Assembly (NCBI RefSeq): GCF_000004825.1
Contig: NW_008805077.1
Coordinates: 372,001 to 436,000, forward strand
DNA: 64,000 nt
Direction: 5' to 3'
Source: Heterostelium album PN500
Taxonomy: Eukaryota; Evosea; Eumycetozoa; Acytosteliales; Acytosteliaceae
Position numbers and translations under genes: made by a program. Position 1 is the first letter of the stretch. Each line of letters starts with the position of its first letter. The notes under the pieces were generated by a model. The model was given only the letters and a program-made list of their open reading frames with translations, was not told where the DNA came from and did not search any database. Below, one piece after another: positions 22,992 to 35,461 of this stretch.

Positions 22992-24059
22992 ATGAAAAAA
23001 TTATTCATTTTTATTTTTTTAATCTTTTTTATAGTTGTTTTGAAGGCAATTGATATCACTAGTGGTGATTGTACAGAAAAGTGTGAAGATATTAATACTT
23101 CAAAGTCAGCAGGTAACAATAAGAATAATAATCAAACAATGTCTATTCCACAGTCTGGTATTCTCTTGGAGCATTGCAAGTTTGGAATATTCATAGAGGC
23201 AATGGTGAATAACTGTAAGGATTACTCGGGTTTGAAAGATGGCTGCAAGAAATTTGTAAATAGTCTTGAATCTCTACAGAAAGAATATCCCAATGAGAAG
23301 TTGGGTTCGGTCATTTCTTTCAATCACAACGTATGGCGTAGTTTGGCTGGTAATGACAGTGCTCCAGAACTGAAGCCATTCCGACAGATAGGCACTGCAC
23401 CCGCTACACAACGTGACATGTTCATTCACATTCAATCTCTGCGTTTCGATATCAATTTCTCATTGGCGCTCGCTGCCATTAAAGCATTTGGAACTTCAAT
23501 CAAGGTAGCCGAGGAAATTCATGGATTCAGATGGGTGGATGAGCGTGATCTAAGTGGATTCATCGATGGAACTGAGAATCCAACCGGTGAGAAACGTCCA
23601 TTGTTCGGACTGCTTCCACAAACCGATAAAGATGCCATGGGTAGCTATGTGTTGGTGCAGCGATACGAACATGATTTGGAGAAATGGGGTAAGATCTCTG
23701 TGGAAGATCAGCAACAGATGATTGGAAGAACCAAGAAAGATAGCGTTGAGATCGATCCATCGAAAAGAAATACTACCTCACATGTTAGCAGGGTGGATCT
23801 CGAGGAGAATGGTGTCAGTTTGAAAATTATTAGACAAAGTCTTCCCTATGGAGATGCCAGTGGTGTACATGGTTTGTTTTTCATTGCATACAGTGCTAAA
23901 CTGCACAGCATTGAAAAGCAATTGGAATCAATGTTTGGTGTAACCGACGGTAAAATTGATGATATCATTACAGGACTAAGTAAACCGGTTACCGGCTCTT
24001 ACTATTTCGCTCCATCACTAACTAAATTGAAATCCATATTTAATAATGAACAAAATTAA
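22992..24059 (+). CDS. DyP-type heme peroxidase with signal-peptide-like N-terminus
   Basis: A single-exon gene of 355 residues. The DyP hallmarks are present: the GXXDG motif as GFIDGTENP at 189-197 (Asp192), the distal Arg candidate in KIIRQSLPYG, and the proximal heme-ligand His264 in TTSHVSRVDL. DyP enzymes use heme and H2O2 to oxidise dyes and aromatic substrates. Residues 1-20 (MKKLFIFIFLIFFIVVLKAI) are a strong hydrophobic signal. The family core starts near Met50 (MSIPQSGILLEHCKFG), so about 49 residues containing a signal and two Cys were added. This suggests a secreted or endosomal form. An alternative is translation from Met50, giving a cytosolic enzyme. Confidence 0.93.
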   Translation: MKKLFIFIFLIFFIVVLKAIDITSGDCTEKCEDINTSKSAGNNKNNNQTMSIPQSGILLEHCKFGIFIEAMVNNCKDYSGLKDGCKKFVNSLESLQKEYPNEKLGSVISFNHNVWRSLAGNDSAPELKPFRQIGTAPATQRDMFIHIQSLRFDINFSLALAAIKAFGTSIKVAEEIHGFRWVDERDLSGFIDGTENPTGEKRPLFGLLPQTDKDAMGSYVLVQRYEHDLEKWGKISVEDQQQMIGRTKKDSVEIDPSKRNTTSHVSRVDLEENGVSLKIIRQSLPYGDASGVHGLFFIAYSAKLHSIEKQLESMFGVTDGKIDDIITGLSKPVTGSYYFAPSLTKLKSIFNNEQN

Positions 24060-24133
24060 TAAAAGTACAGAAATTATTATTTTGATGCTTTAATTTATCG
24101 TCTAGAATAATTTATTTAATTTTTTAATATATT

Positions 24134-27100
24134 TTAATTTAGTGGAGTTACAATGTTGAATGAACCAGTTCCACCTCTTACAACTTGACCCAAAACGATT
24201 CTAGAGGATGGTGACTCACAAATATCACTGTCACCAAGGAGTGCAGCTTTCTGTAAAAATGAACATGTAGTCTCGAACGACATCTTTTGAAGTGGTGATG
24301 GATTGTTATCGAGACCGATACGATTGAGTGCACGGTATCCACCTTCGAATGTCATGTAGTCGGCGAGCAGTGTCAAATGACGCTTGTCAACTGTGATACC
24401 GTAAGCACCGAAAACACTGGTGATTTCACTGACGATCGCACTCTTGCAAGCTTCGACACCATAGGTATTGAGAACGTGATAGATATTGTTGGTGTAGATC
24501 TTGTTGATCTGGATCTTGTCTTGAATCAATGCGAGTTCCTCGAAATTGACACCTTCAGTTTGAATAGAGTATTCGGTCTTTCCACCTTGAGTCTTTTCAT
24601 TGATGAAACATCTCGAGATACCCTTGAATGATTTGATAATGAAATTGAGTGCAACCTGTTCGACAATGTTCAAAATCAACATCTTCTTGCTGTTTGATGG
24701 AACCGATACAGTGAATGAATAGCTTGTATAATTGAATGTCTTATCCTTTGATTCTACACGAGTGGTAGTTGATGTCTTTTCATTATCATCGTCTTCATTT
24801 GTATCTTCATTGTCATTGTTGTCTGCTGATTCTTCACCACTTGATTTATCGTCATCTTCGTCTTCATCTTCATCCTTATCTTCATCAGCTTCATCGTAAC
24901 TTGCCATTTGCTTCTTTCTATCCTTTTCTTTGGCGGAAGAAGAATCATTATCATTATCACGTGTTTGTCTCTTTCCTTTGTTGTTATCTGTTGTTGAATT
25001 CGATTGATTGTCATCATCACCATCGGCAGCAGCAGCACCAGATTGTTTATCATCATCTCCATCGGCGTCTTCAAACTCCTCACCAGAGTAATCTGATTTC
25101 ATCTTTTGACCTTGACCAATATCGATATTTCTCTGAGAGTTGGCACGTTTAACATTGGTTTGAACTTTCTTTATAAACAATTGGAAGATATCTGGCAGTT
25201 GTTTCTCGGTGATCTCCTTGATCTCCAACAGTTTCTTCAGACCTGGAATAAAGTTCAAAACGATATCGTAGCAACGATCGACACCACGCAACTGTTCGTG
25301 TACAGTTACACAATCGAGAACATCTGACATCTTCAACCATTCAATCTTCTTTGCCATCAATTCAGTTGCTTCCTTATTGGTTGGATCGGTAAGTACAATA
25401 TCCATCAACGGTGTCGATGGAACTCTTGAAGCAGTCTGGATAATCTCTCTGAGACGTGGGATACCAAGAGTTACGTTCGCTTCACCACGACCTGCCAAAT
25501 GGAATGTGTTCAAAGTCATCTGTGTCGATGGTTCACCAATGGATTGTGCGCACAACAAACCAACCGATTCACCGGGTGCAACAGTACAACGATTGTAATT
25601 CAACATCATCAACTGACGGAATTCACGCTCTGGAATCTTACCACTCTTATTCTTGGCAGTCTTTATCAATCCCAAGTTGTTGGCTGCAATATATTTATTC
25701 AACTCGTCCATGAATGACTCTGATGTGACACCGATATCGGTTACGTTGAACTTTGAAAGCACTGGATCTGGACGTTTGTCGGCTGGCAAAGAAGCAATCT
25801 TCTCATGATAATCAAGAATCTCCTTGACAGCCTTGCTATTCCAACGTTGCTCAATATCCTTGAGATCCTCGACAAAATGTGATTTGAATAGAGTGAAATT
25901 CTGAGCGATCATGTCGAAATTGAGGAGATACTGACGCTTGGTGATCTCCAATGAATCCTCACCATAGTTGAATTGTATTACCGATCCGTCAGAGTCACGA
26001 ACAGTGTTGTCATATTGCACGGTAAGACCTTCGAGATGCTTAATGATACAACGCTGCAAGTAACCGGAACGAGCAGTCTTTACGGCGGTATCGATCAAAC
26101 CTTCACGACCAGCCATACAATGGAAATAGTAATCCTGAGGACGAACACCCGTCAAGAAACGATCCATAATGAAACCACCGGCTCTTGCCGATGCATCGTA
26201 TGGCTCGTACGAGGGAAGTGTCTTACCGGACACCATACGTGGTACACGCTTACCTTCCAACTCCTGTTGTCCAAGCAGACACGAGACCTGTGAGAAATTG
26301 ACAACCGATCCTTTGGCACCAGAGTTGGTCATCAGCGAGAAGTTATTGTCTGGGAATGCTTTGAGTTGACCGCCTGGCAAGAGTGTATCGATAATCTTTG
26401 AGGTGTGTGAGTTTAGTGCTTTCTTGAGCATACCGTCGAGACGAGCGACCTCACGCTCCTCACGGAGAGCGTCCGCCATATACTTGGAGACGGCGACACG
26501 CTCGTAGCTTGGCTGGTCAGCAAACTTGGCAGCGACTTGCAAACCTTCCTTGTTGGCACGGTCCAAACACTCGGAACGGAAAGCATTCTCTTTGTTGTTG
26601 ATCAACAGATCATCGAGACCACAGGTGAAACCACGTGTCGACAGGTAATTGGTGAACATTCTACCGAGAAGTGTGAGAAGTTGACCTGCGATATCCGGGT
26701 GATACAACTCGTAGCAAGTATGAACCAAACCATTTCCAGTGGCACCGAAATGATTCTTATCGAGAATACCTACCAACATTTCATTCTCTCGGATAATCAC
26801 ATGAGAGTCACGCATCAACTCTGGACCGTGCTTACCCCACAACTTTGTTGAGATCTTTGACGAACCGGTAAAGTTGAGTGGTGCATAGCCAATTGTGAGG
26901 TGATCAAGAGCGGCTGAGATCAATTGCTTTCCTGACCAAAGTGGTTGTGGCTTCAAAATGCATGGTGGAGGTGTACGTATTGGATGCTTTGTATTGACTG
27001 ACCAACAACTGGCGTACAGTACCTTCTGGAATTCACCTTTGGTAAAGAGAGTATCACGTTTGGTGAGTAAAACACCGGTGAGAATATGATCTTGAATCAA

Positions 27101-29333
27101 ACCACGCAATGGAACACCTGCACGAGGTCCGAGATATTGGAAGTTGTTGGCTGCAATCTCACGGACTTCCGCTGCGGCAAGCAATGACTGTGGAAAATGT
27201 ATATTCATTTCGTCACCATCGAAATCGGCGTTATATGTGGAGCAATTGCAATAGTGCATACGAAGTGTCTTCTCGTTCTTACCGAGTACCTTAACACGAT
27301 GACCAGAGATACCTGGTTTGTGAAGAGTTGGCTGACGATTCGCCAGGACATAGTCTCCGCTCACCAAATGACGGTATACCTTCTTGATGGCACCGTGTGG
27401 TGCTTGTGGACGCACGGTCAACAGTGTCTTGGAGAGTGCGATTCTCTTCTCCGGTGTCTCTTTCTCGAGGTTAATTATATTACCGAGTTCGTCCTCAATG
27501 AAATTGGCACCCGGATAGACGTCGGCACCGTTGATAACGGCCGCCGCCATCTCTTGGTAGTTGACGGGTGTCACTGGCTGTGGGAATGTCAACTTCTTGG
27601 CAAACAACTGTGGAACACCCATCTCGTTGGTTTCCAGCGAGATGTCCGGTGAGATAACGGTACGTGCAGCATAGTTGACACGCTTACCCATCATATTCTT
27701 ACGGAAGAGACCTTCTTTCTTCTCGAGTACCTGCTTCATACCGGCTGGCGCAGTGGCACCGACTGTGACAGCACGCGAATTGTCATAGATATTATTGATA
27801 TGGAATTGGAGCTCGCAAACATTGGTAACCATATTCTTGGCAGTGTCAGACTCGGACGATTCAATTTGCTTACGAATCAACTTGTTGGCGCGAAGTATTC
27901 CTTTGTAGTGAACGTTGGCACCGTGCTCAGTGGATTTACCACCGACGACATTGCAAGGACGATACTTGTTTGGAATGACAGGCAACGCAGTCAAGAAGAA
28001 CGATTCAATCGATGCTTCCTTAACAAATTCGACACCGGACTTCTTGCTCTTGAAGACTGGACGAACCGAACCAAACAACAGGTTGAGGATGTCGCATTCA
28101 CGCTTGAAGAGTTCGGCGATGTTCGATTGGAACTCCCATGGCGAGAACCATGTTCCGAATTGCGATTGTTGGTCGACCGAAGAGAAGTTGGTCTTGGCCT
28201 TCTTGAGGAGCGATGCATTGTGCTTACGGCACTTCTCATTGAGTGGCATGATAAAGACTTTGGAACGAGCAGCCTCACCGTTACGAATGGCTGGTGAGTA
28301 GGCATCGCAATTGGCGCAGCACATTGCACTGTTGGATCCAGTCGCCAGGAAATCACGAAGAATCTCACGACGAATCGATTCGAAATGAGTTACTTTACCT
28401 CCCTTCAACAAGAATTTAGAGTATTGAATATCGATATCCGACATTTCAACATCCATCTTATCGGCTTCCTCTTCTTCTTCTTTATCTGATTCACTTTCAT
28501 CTTCACTACTGCTGCTGCCACTGCTACTGCTACTGCTACTGCTTTCACTTTCACTACTATCACTATCGTTCTTTCCTTTTCCTTTTCCTTTACCCTTTCC
28601 TTTTCCTTTATCTTTTCCATTGTTTTTCTTTGAGTTTTTATCGGCGCTCTTACTCTTGACATCGTCGAGATCATCCAATTCCATGGCATCTTCGTTTCTA
28701 ACTTTTTTGCTGCTAGCCGATCTCTTTAACAAATGATTCTCTCTAACTTGTTTAGCTTTAACAATCTCTCCACTATATAACAATTCCAATTCTTGAATCA
28801 AAGAATCAATCTATAAAAAACAATAATAATAATAATTTAAAAATAAATGTTAACATTTTTTTCTAATTTGAAAATAAACATATCGAATCAATTTAATATA
28901 TATATATACATACAGTTGCTTTTCCATGTTTGAAACGATGACAATTCAAACAAGTATTTTGTAACAATTTAAATAGTACTTTGAACATGACTGGATTATA
29001 GGTTGGTACTGCCAATTCGATATGTCCATAATGACCAGGACAATCAACATGATGTAAATTACATGTTTGACATCTGTGTGTTTATTATTGGTAGTGTTAA
29101 TTAATGATTGAATTGATTATTAATAATTGTTGTCTTTATAATTACCTTTCGAAAGCTTCAGAAGTACCTAGAGCTTTATCGTAACAACCACCTGGTTGTG
29201 GATTACCAAGCAAATCGAATGTCTCGGGTTCGGTGATCTGCTTCTGTGACAACTTTCTAATTTCATCTGCTGTATAGAATGCAAAGGAAGCAGATGATAC
29301 TTCATTCTTAATTGATTGATATGCAGTTGACAT
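24134..29333 (-). CDS. rpa1: DNA-directed RNA polymerase I largest subunit (RPA1/A190)
   Basis: Three exons, 29333-29146, 29073-28914 and 28810-24134, encode 1674 residues. The clamp zinc site is formed from exons 1/2 (CQTCNLHHVDCPGHYGH, then NTCLNCHRFK). The catalytic Mg2+ motif NADFDGDEMNIHFPQ is at about residues 642-656, the bridge-helix/funnel region includes SGAKGSVVNFSQVSCLLGQQ, and the trigger-loop region is QMTLNTFHLAGRGEANVTLG. It is the core of Pol I, which transcribes pre-rRNA in the nucleolus. Pol I versus II: no CTD heptads, and the protein ends with the cleft region GSFNIVTPLN. Two large low-complexity insertions are visible: Lys/Gly then Ser/acidic at about residues 165-240 near the clamp, and Asp/Glu-rich at 24760-25095 in the jaw. 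Confidence 0.97.
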
Positions 29334-29857
29334 TGTTGTTGTTGTTGTTGTTTGTTATTGTTGATTTATTTATATATGAGTGATCGAATCTCTTAATTGA
29401 TGATTAATAATATAATATTATTATTTATTTTTTTGATATATATTTTAGTAATAAAGAATTACTCTTCTCGTCTAATCGAGAGTTCTCATCGACCACAAAA
29501 CAAACAAAACTAAATAAAATAATCAATGAATGTTTGATCGGTTTCGTCTCTGTTAAAAAAAAAAAAAAATCAAATAAATAAATAAAAATTCGAAAAAAAT
29601 AAATTTTTCAAAAAAAAAAACGAATAAAAAATTCATCATCTTTCCCAACACAATTTAGAAAGAACTTAACAAACATAATAATAACAAAAGAAGGTTGATT
29701 GATCATCAAGACATAGACATGATTGTGTGATTATTAAGAATAATAAATCAATGATGTTTTGTTTTTTTTTTTTTTATATAGATGTTTATTAATCAACAAT
29801 TTTAATTGGTGGTTGATTCTGTGAAAATATATGTAATTTTTGAATTGCCTAAACTGT
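29334..29857. other. Spacer with RPA1 promoter
   Basis: Two minus-strand genes flank this 524-bp spacer. It has A runs, a T tract at 29758-29776 and no gene. The region next to 29333 should hold the Pol I subunit gene promoter, but no clear TATA box stands out among the A/T runs. Confidence 0.5.
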
Positions 29858-30801
29858 TTATCCATATCTCTTTTGTAATTCCTATTTTTAGAATGATTTT
29901 TTTTTAAAATTAATTAAGCTAGTTGAAAGTTAATAGATTTATATAACGATGATTGATATTTACCTCTTTCTTTTTCTCAGCTGCTGTTTTCTCGCTTGAT
30001 TCATCAATGTCTATCTCCATTTGATTACTGTTATTATTATTATTGTTGTTGTTGTTGTTGTTATTGTTGATACCTTTTTTAATTGTTGTTGATGTTGATG
30101 TTGTAGATAATTTTACATTGTATTTTAGCTTTTGTTCTTCCTTCCACTGAGCGACAGCTTCCTCTATCAGCTTCTTCTCTACGTCTGCTTCGATCTCTAC
30201 GAGTACACCGTCCTCCTCGTCTCTGTAGCCGTAGTAGTCGGCATCGACCGCCTTGTGTAGATCAAACTTTGATCGTTTCGTAACTGGCAGCTCAGGTTTC
30301 TCCAGTAGCTCTTTGACGCCCGGTAGATTCTTTGCCTCACCGTAGTACTTGTAGAGACCGGTACCGGCTGGCTCACGACCATCGGCATCAAAGACACGCG
30401 GTGCCGTAGCAATAAAGTTTGGACCACCCAACTCAATGATTCTCTTCTCCCAATGGTGTTTCTCACGCACCAACTTATTGATCTCATCATTCAGATCTCT
30501 TATTCTAAATTCTCCTAATGATGCTACATCGATTTGATTTAAAGAAAAATAATAAGTTTAAATTCTACTACTTATTATTTATTAATATAAAATAAATTAA
30601 TGAAATGTACATACAATTTTGTATATCAGATATCTTCTTTGAAGTTTCTCTAACGATTTGATATCTCCATTTCTCCGCTTCTACAAGACTCTCACATAGA
30701 GAGGCAAGATGAGGTCTTCTCTTTTCGACTTTATCTTCATCACCTCTCATTCTGAGGAATCTATTTAGCATAGATTGTGCCTTTTCTTCATTTCTAGACA
30801 T
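29858..30801 (-). CDS. isy1: Pre-mRNA-splicing factor ISY1
   Basis: Exon 1 is 30801-30615 and exon 2 30523-29964. A short last exon at 29881-29858 (ending ELQKRYG, stop) is inferred from splice sites gtaaat..aaatag, for 256 residues in total. The start MSRNEEKAQSMLNRFLRM, the block EKRRPHLASLCESLVEAEKW and LGEFRIRDLNDEINKLVREK, with ELGGPNFIATAPRVFDADG, match ISY1 along its full length. ISY1 is a component of the Prp19-associated spliceosome and acts at the first catalytic step. An Asn-repeat and Ser/Thr stretch interrupts the C-terminal part. If the last exon is not used, translation runs to 29919 with a different tail (VNINHRYINLLTFN). Confidence 0.93.
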
Positions 30802-30872
30802 TTCTCTCTTTTAGTATAATATAATATAAATATATAACAATATGATTATCAATAATGATGTTTTATATTTGA

Positions 30873-30903
<31 letters not shown>

Positions 30904-31476
30904 CAAAAACTTTGAAGTCGACTTCAACGGGTGAATATCATTGTAGTTTTATCATCAATACAAACAAATAAATTTCCTTTAGTTCTTATTTAATAAATTG
31001 AAATTGTTTTTTTTTTAATTTTTCTAATTTATTAACATTCTAAATCCTCAATAATTAGTATATTAAATTTAATAATTATAATTTTATTTTTTTGATTGAA
31101 ATTTGGACCAAAATTTTTGAACAAATCTTCATTGATTTCAATCGTTGTGAACTGGATTCTTTTAAACAAATAATAATAACAAGATATTTTTTTTTTGGTT
31201 CTAAATCTTTAGATCCAAATATTTCCGAAATTGAAAATTGGGTGTTATTTAAAACCACAAAAATTTGTTGTGATTTTATTTTTGGTTTAATTTGCACAAG
31301 CCCTTCTAAAATTCCAATGCAATTTTCAAAAGAGAACAAATCAAACATTCATTTTACCCATTTTACACAATTGTGTTTTCATTTTCAACTTTTTTTTTTT
31401 TTTTTAACTTTCTATTTATATCTAAATTTCTTTATATCATATATAATAGTAACAATTTAACTATATATTTAATAAT
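30802..31476. other. Divergent promoter region between ISY1 and AIG1-like genes
   Basis: 675 bp between two divergently transcribed genes. It contains a 28-A tract at 30874-30901. A 122-codon plus frame at 31092-31460 has no motif and weak coding character, so I leave it out. Confidence 0.6.
30874..30901 (+). repeat. Poly-A tract (28 bases)
   Basis: An uninterrupted homopolymer located about 75 bases upstream of the ISY1 start on the other strand. Such tracts are common in dictyostelid promoters. Confidence 0.95.
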
Positions 31477-32378
31477 ATGAGTAACAATAGTAGTTTTAAA
31501 ACATCATTGTTATTTTATTTTCATTTAGCAACATTTGTTGCAATCTCTATCGGTATCATACAATTCTATGTATTCTACGTAGATCAAAAAATAAATGGTG
31601 GAAATCCACTTGGAATGTTGACATTCCTTACATTCTGGGGACAAGTAAGTCGACTTTAATATGAATAGTTTTTGAATGATTTAATATATCATCAATATTA
31701 ACAACAATATAATCAACTAACTACTCAAAGTTGATACATTTCTTTTACTTTTTTGTTGCTTTGGTTGTAGATTTATTCGATTTGAGTGGAAGTAACAGTG
31801 GTCACTTGTATTATAGTGTTTTGAAGTGTCGTGATTTGGTGTTCCGATCGACTGCATTCCCAGTGGGTATCATCATTAGTTCGATGTTCTGGGGAATCTA
31901 CCATTTCGATCAGGAGCTGATATTGCCGCGTCAATTTGAGATGTTGATGCCAGCCTACTTGAATCATCTCCAACACACACTGCCAGGCGTGGCAATGGTG
32001 TTGGAGATGGCGTTGGTCAACCACCAATACCACCGATTCTTGGTTCCAGTGATAGCCGGTGTTGCATCGACCGCCAACATCTACCAAGACATAACACAAC
32101 TCCTCTCATTCCTGATGAGTTACCTCGCGATCTTGGTGATCGCACGTTACATCCAAGGAGTATGGGTGTATCCGATCATCGAAGTGATTCCCACCCACTC
32201 AAAAGTAATCTTTATCTTTTCATCGTCCTGTTTCTTCACAGCGATCTATATCATTTCGCGACAGATCTCCAGATGGATTTGGGGTGGAGAGACCGAGTTC
32301 ATCGCACCAAAAGGTGTAATCAAGAGTTTTACAAACAACAACAATAATAATAATAATATATCAAAGAAAGTAAACTAA
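31477..32378 (+). CDS. AIG1/ADTRP-family integral membrane hydrolase
   Basis: Two exons, 31477-31644 and 31731-32378, give 271 residues after in-frame splicing (phase 0). Five to six hydrophobic segments follow. The catalytic pattern known from human AIG1/ADTRP, a Thr and a His that hydrolyse fatty-acid esters of hydroxy fatty acids, is matched by Thr49 in PLGMLTFLTF and by the LNHLQHT stretch (His135 or His138). The C-terminus is an Asn-rich tail with Lys. It is likely in the ER or another internal membrane. The family assignment is confident, the substrate is not known. Confidence 0.85.
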
Positions 32379-32639
32379 ATATAACTATTCTAAACAAAAC
32401 GAAAACAAAACAAAACAAATATGAAAAAGTAAGTAGTTTTACTTCTTCTTAACATAAAATTCACATATAATATAATAAATAAAAACTTGTAAATAAAAAT
32501 ATATAATTATAAATATCTTTTCTTAGATTTAGTTTTTAGCTTAAATAATTTTTAAAAAAAAAGAAAAAGTATTTGTTTTTATTATAATGATTTTATTTAT
32601 TTATTTATTTATTGATGATGATTATTTATCAAAGTTTGT

Positions 32640-32967
32640 TTATTTTCTTTGTTTTTTGAAATTACGTGGAGCTCTACGATCTCTTCCATTTCTCAAACCG
32701 GATTTGAAGGTTTCGTCTGGTTCTTCACCGACTTCCTGTCTGTACCACTCTTCATCATCGTCTTCCTCACCATCATCTTCATTTGCAAACTTCTTAATGT
32801 TCTTCTTGTCTTGGTTGTACTTTCTCTTTTTCTTTTCTTCGTCTTTCTTCTTCTTGTCTTCAACATTCTTGTTTTGTTCATCGATTCTTCTTTGTTTCTC
32901 GATCTTTTCATCTTGTTTCTTTATATTCAATTCTTCAATCTCTTGTTCAGTCTTTGAAACTTAATAA

Positions 32968-33003
<36 letters not shown>

Positions 33004-34282
33004 GTTGTTGTTATGTTAGTTAATTTGATTGTTACCAAGTAGGAATGTAATGTGATTGATGATAACTTACCAAATTTATGATATAAAACACCACCCTTAA
33101 ATAGATCATCTTCAACTTTAATTAGATCCAATGTCATTCTTGGACCGATCTCTTCAAGTTTGATTGCCTTTTGATTAGATTGTATAGTCTTTTTAGATTT
33201 TGTATCTAAAAACTTTGAATCAATATCGATCTTTCCTTCGTTTGCATCTTCGTAATCACTTTCACTCTCACCAGTTCCACCCAACACATAATCACTAATA
33301 TCATCCAACTTTGAAATATCCGGTACCTTTGATTGAATAACTCTCTTAATACTTTTACTAATACCTGTTTCAGCAACTCTATATATATATATAATTCATA
33401 AACTAATTAGCTTATTTTCTTATCATAACATATATAAATATAATTATTAGTAACTTACCTAATCTTATAATGTCTAAATTCAACAGTACCGTCTTCTTTA
33501 TTATAATTAAACAATACAATTCTTTTACATTTAGCAAGTTGTAACTAAATAATAGGTTTGTTAGTTATGTTATGTCTATTTTATGTTTGTTAAGAAATAC
33601 AAACAAACAAACAAACTATAAAGTTATACTTACAGTTAATACATTGATAGATGGGAATAAACCTTGTAACATCGTAGACATCATTTCGAGATGTGGTACA
33701 CCTTTGGTAAAGTTATTGAGTACAACGAGTGGTGCGGTTAGATAATCTAGACTGCTGGCGGTGCTCGATTTGATTTTCGCTTTGGTGACATCGGCAACCA
33801 GCGAATATTGATTGACTTTGAATGTGATGGTTGGTCCCTTTGGTGTTTTACCGATCGATACGTAGGTACCGATGTCGGTGTTGGAGAATGCCACCAAATG
33901 AGTGACACCGTACAACGATGCCACGTTAACGAAATCCTTGGTGGAGTTGGTCGGTGTCTCTTTCAGCTTGGCGGCGGTGTTTGGTTCCATCACCTTTCTA
34001 AAGTCTTGAACGAGCTGCTTCACCAGCTTATTGCAATCGCCTCTTCTAAATACAAATGATTTACTAACGCCTTGATCTTCCTCTTCATTCTCGAGTGTCG
34101 AGCTATTGTTATTTACTTCTTTCTTTGATTTCTTTCCACCCTAAAAACAACAAACATCGAGTTTGTAGAATATTAATATCATATCTCATTGTAAATATTA
34201 TTTTATTCTATATATTTCATACCTTTTTGAAAGATGAATTCTTCTTTCCTTTCTGATTTTTAAAATCTCTTTTACCTTTCAT
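32640..34282 (-). CDS. ppan: PPAN/SSF1 ribosome-biogenesis protein (Brix domain)
   Basis: Five exons (34282-34223, 34140-33634, 33544-33459, 33378-33071, 32959-32640) join to 426 residues. The Brix domain starts after a basic leader ([17 protein letters not shown]), with [20 protein letters not shown] and [13 protein letters not shown], then [38 protein letters not shown] and [15 protein letters not shown], all as in Peter Pan/Ssf1. The C-terminal domain ([20 protein letters not shown]) and a basic/acidic tail ending FKKQRK fit the family. PPAN is needed for 27S pre-rRNA processing and 60S subunit formation in the nucleolus. Confidence 0.95.
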
Positions 34283-34978
34283 TTTTACTATATTTGTGTG
34301 TATATATATAATTTAATATTCTAACAAAAATAACAAAAAAGAAAATTATTAATTGATCATTTCGTTCGTTTTTTATAAATTTTTTATTTTTAAATTTTAA
34401 TTTATTTTTTTGGGAATTATTTTTTTCAAAGAGAATGAATGATAATCCAAAATCAAGGTATGATTTTGATTAATGATATAATGATGTCTCAATCAAATCA
34501 AAATTGATATTAAAATCCTCACTTCCACTTAATTGGTTTTCTCTGTTTTATGGGAGGTTCTATAATTTAAAGTATCTTTTAAAGGCATATTAAATCTGAA
34601 TTAATAATGAGCGAGTTTATATATTGGTTGTGTGTTTTAAATAAATTTAATTTTATTGTTAAAATAATGTTATGATTGTTGTGAAAGTGATTGTAGAACT
34701 GATAATATTATTTGATGAAATTTAGCATAGTTCCATTTCTATGCTATTTCTTAATTCTATTGTTATGATTATTGCTATTATTATAGTTGTTATTGTTTCT
34801 TTTCTACAGCTGTGATATATATTATTTATCTAAATCAAAGTCACATTTAAAAAAAAATATTAATAAAGTCATTCTTTAATTCTTTGACTTAAAGCTTGTT
34901 GTAATACTATAATTAAGTTTAAAAAAAAGGTTAGTATACTAAATACATGCATAACGGTAGTTTAATAACTATATTTAT
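34283..34978. other. Spacer between two minus-strand genes
   Basis: The right side is the 3' flank of the secreted protein gene at 34979 and the left side the PPAN promoter. AT-rich with T/A tracts. I see no gene or structured element. Confidence 0.5.
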
Positions 34979-35461
34979 CTATAATAACACATACAAGAAA
35001 GCTAATACAGCCAAGAAAAAGGTGATAAAGAAAGATGGTGTCGATTGGATGGAATCGTTAGAGAATAGTGGTGGTGAGCAAGTGCATGTTGCCGATACTC
35101 TGTGTGTTGCCGGACAGACACTCTTAAACCATGGATCGGCGGTGGTCGGTGTGGTGGGTGGCAATGGACATTCACCGGCAGTATTGATACCATCGTTGTA
35201 CACACAAACACCTGATGACTTGTACGCCGAATCCTGACTGGTGATATTCAAATCGGAGCACCATGCACAACATGCACCCGCAGTAACACACGTTTCGAAA
35301 GTAGTTCCCAAACAATAGGTATATTTAGGATTCTCTAGAGAGTTTGAATCGGAACCAGATCCATCTTGTGCTTTTACAAAGTTATTCTTATCCAATGTAA
35401 TCACCAAAAGACCAACCATAAACAATGTTTTAAATGATAGATTTTTAACTGATATTTTCAT
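34979..35461 (-). CDS. Small secreted Cys-rich protein, probably GPI-anchored
   Basis: Single-exon gene, 160 residues. A hydrophobic signal at about residues 8-25 (TLFMVGLLVITL) precedes a Gly/Ser-rich spacer. The Cys pattern C..ETCVTAGACCAWC with later CVYN and CPLPP, CPATHR and CTC resembles a PSI/plexin-like disulfide domain. The C-terminus is a plain hydrophobic stretch (FFITFFLAVLAFLYVLL) with no basic tail, following SNDSIQS, as in GPI-anchor signals. This suggests a cell-surface protein. Family unknown. Confidence 0.75.
   Translation of the reverse strand: MKISVKNLSFKTLFMVGLLVITLDKNNFVKAQDGSGSDSNSLENPKYTYCLGTTFETCVTAGACCAWCSDLNITSQDSAYKSSGVCVYNDGINTAGECPLPPTTPTTADPWFKSVCPATHRVSATCTCSPPLFSNDSIQSTPSFFITFFLAVLAFLYVLL

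Noticed and set aside
24769-28301. Many plus-strand frames of 60-165 codons inside RPA1
   Set aside because: All are antisense or frameshifted shadows of the RPA1 reading frame.
31092-31460. 122-codon plus-strand frame upstream of the AIG1-like gene
   Set aside because: Very Phe/Ile/Lys-rich composition from A/T runs, no motif, and located in a divergent promoter region.
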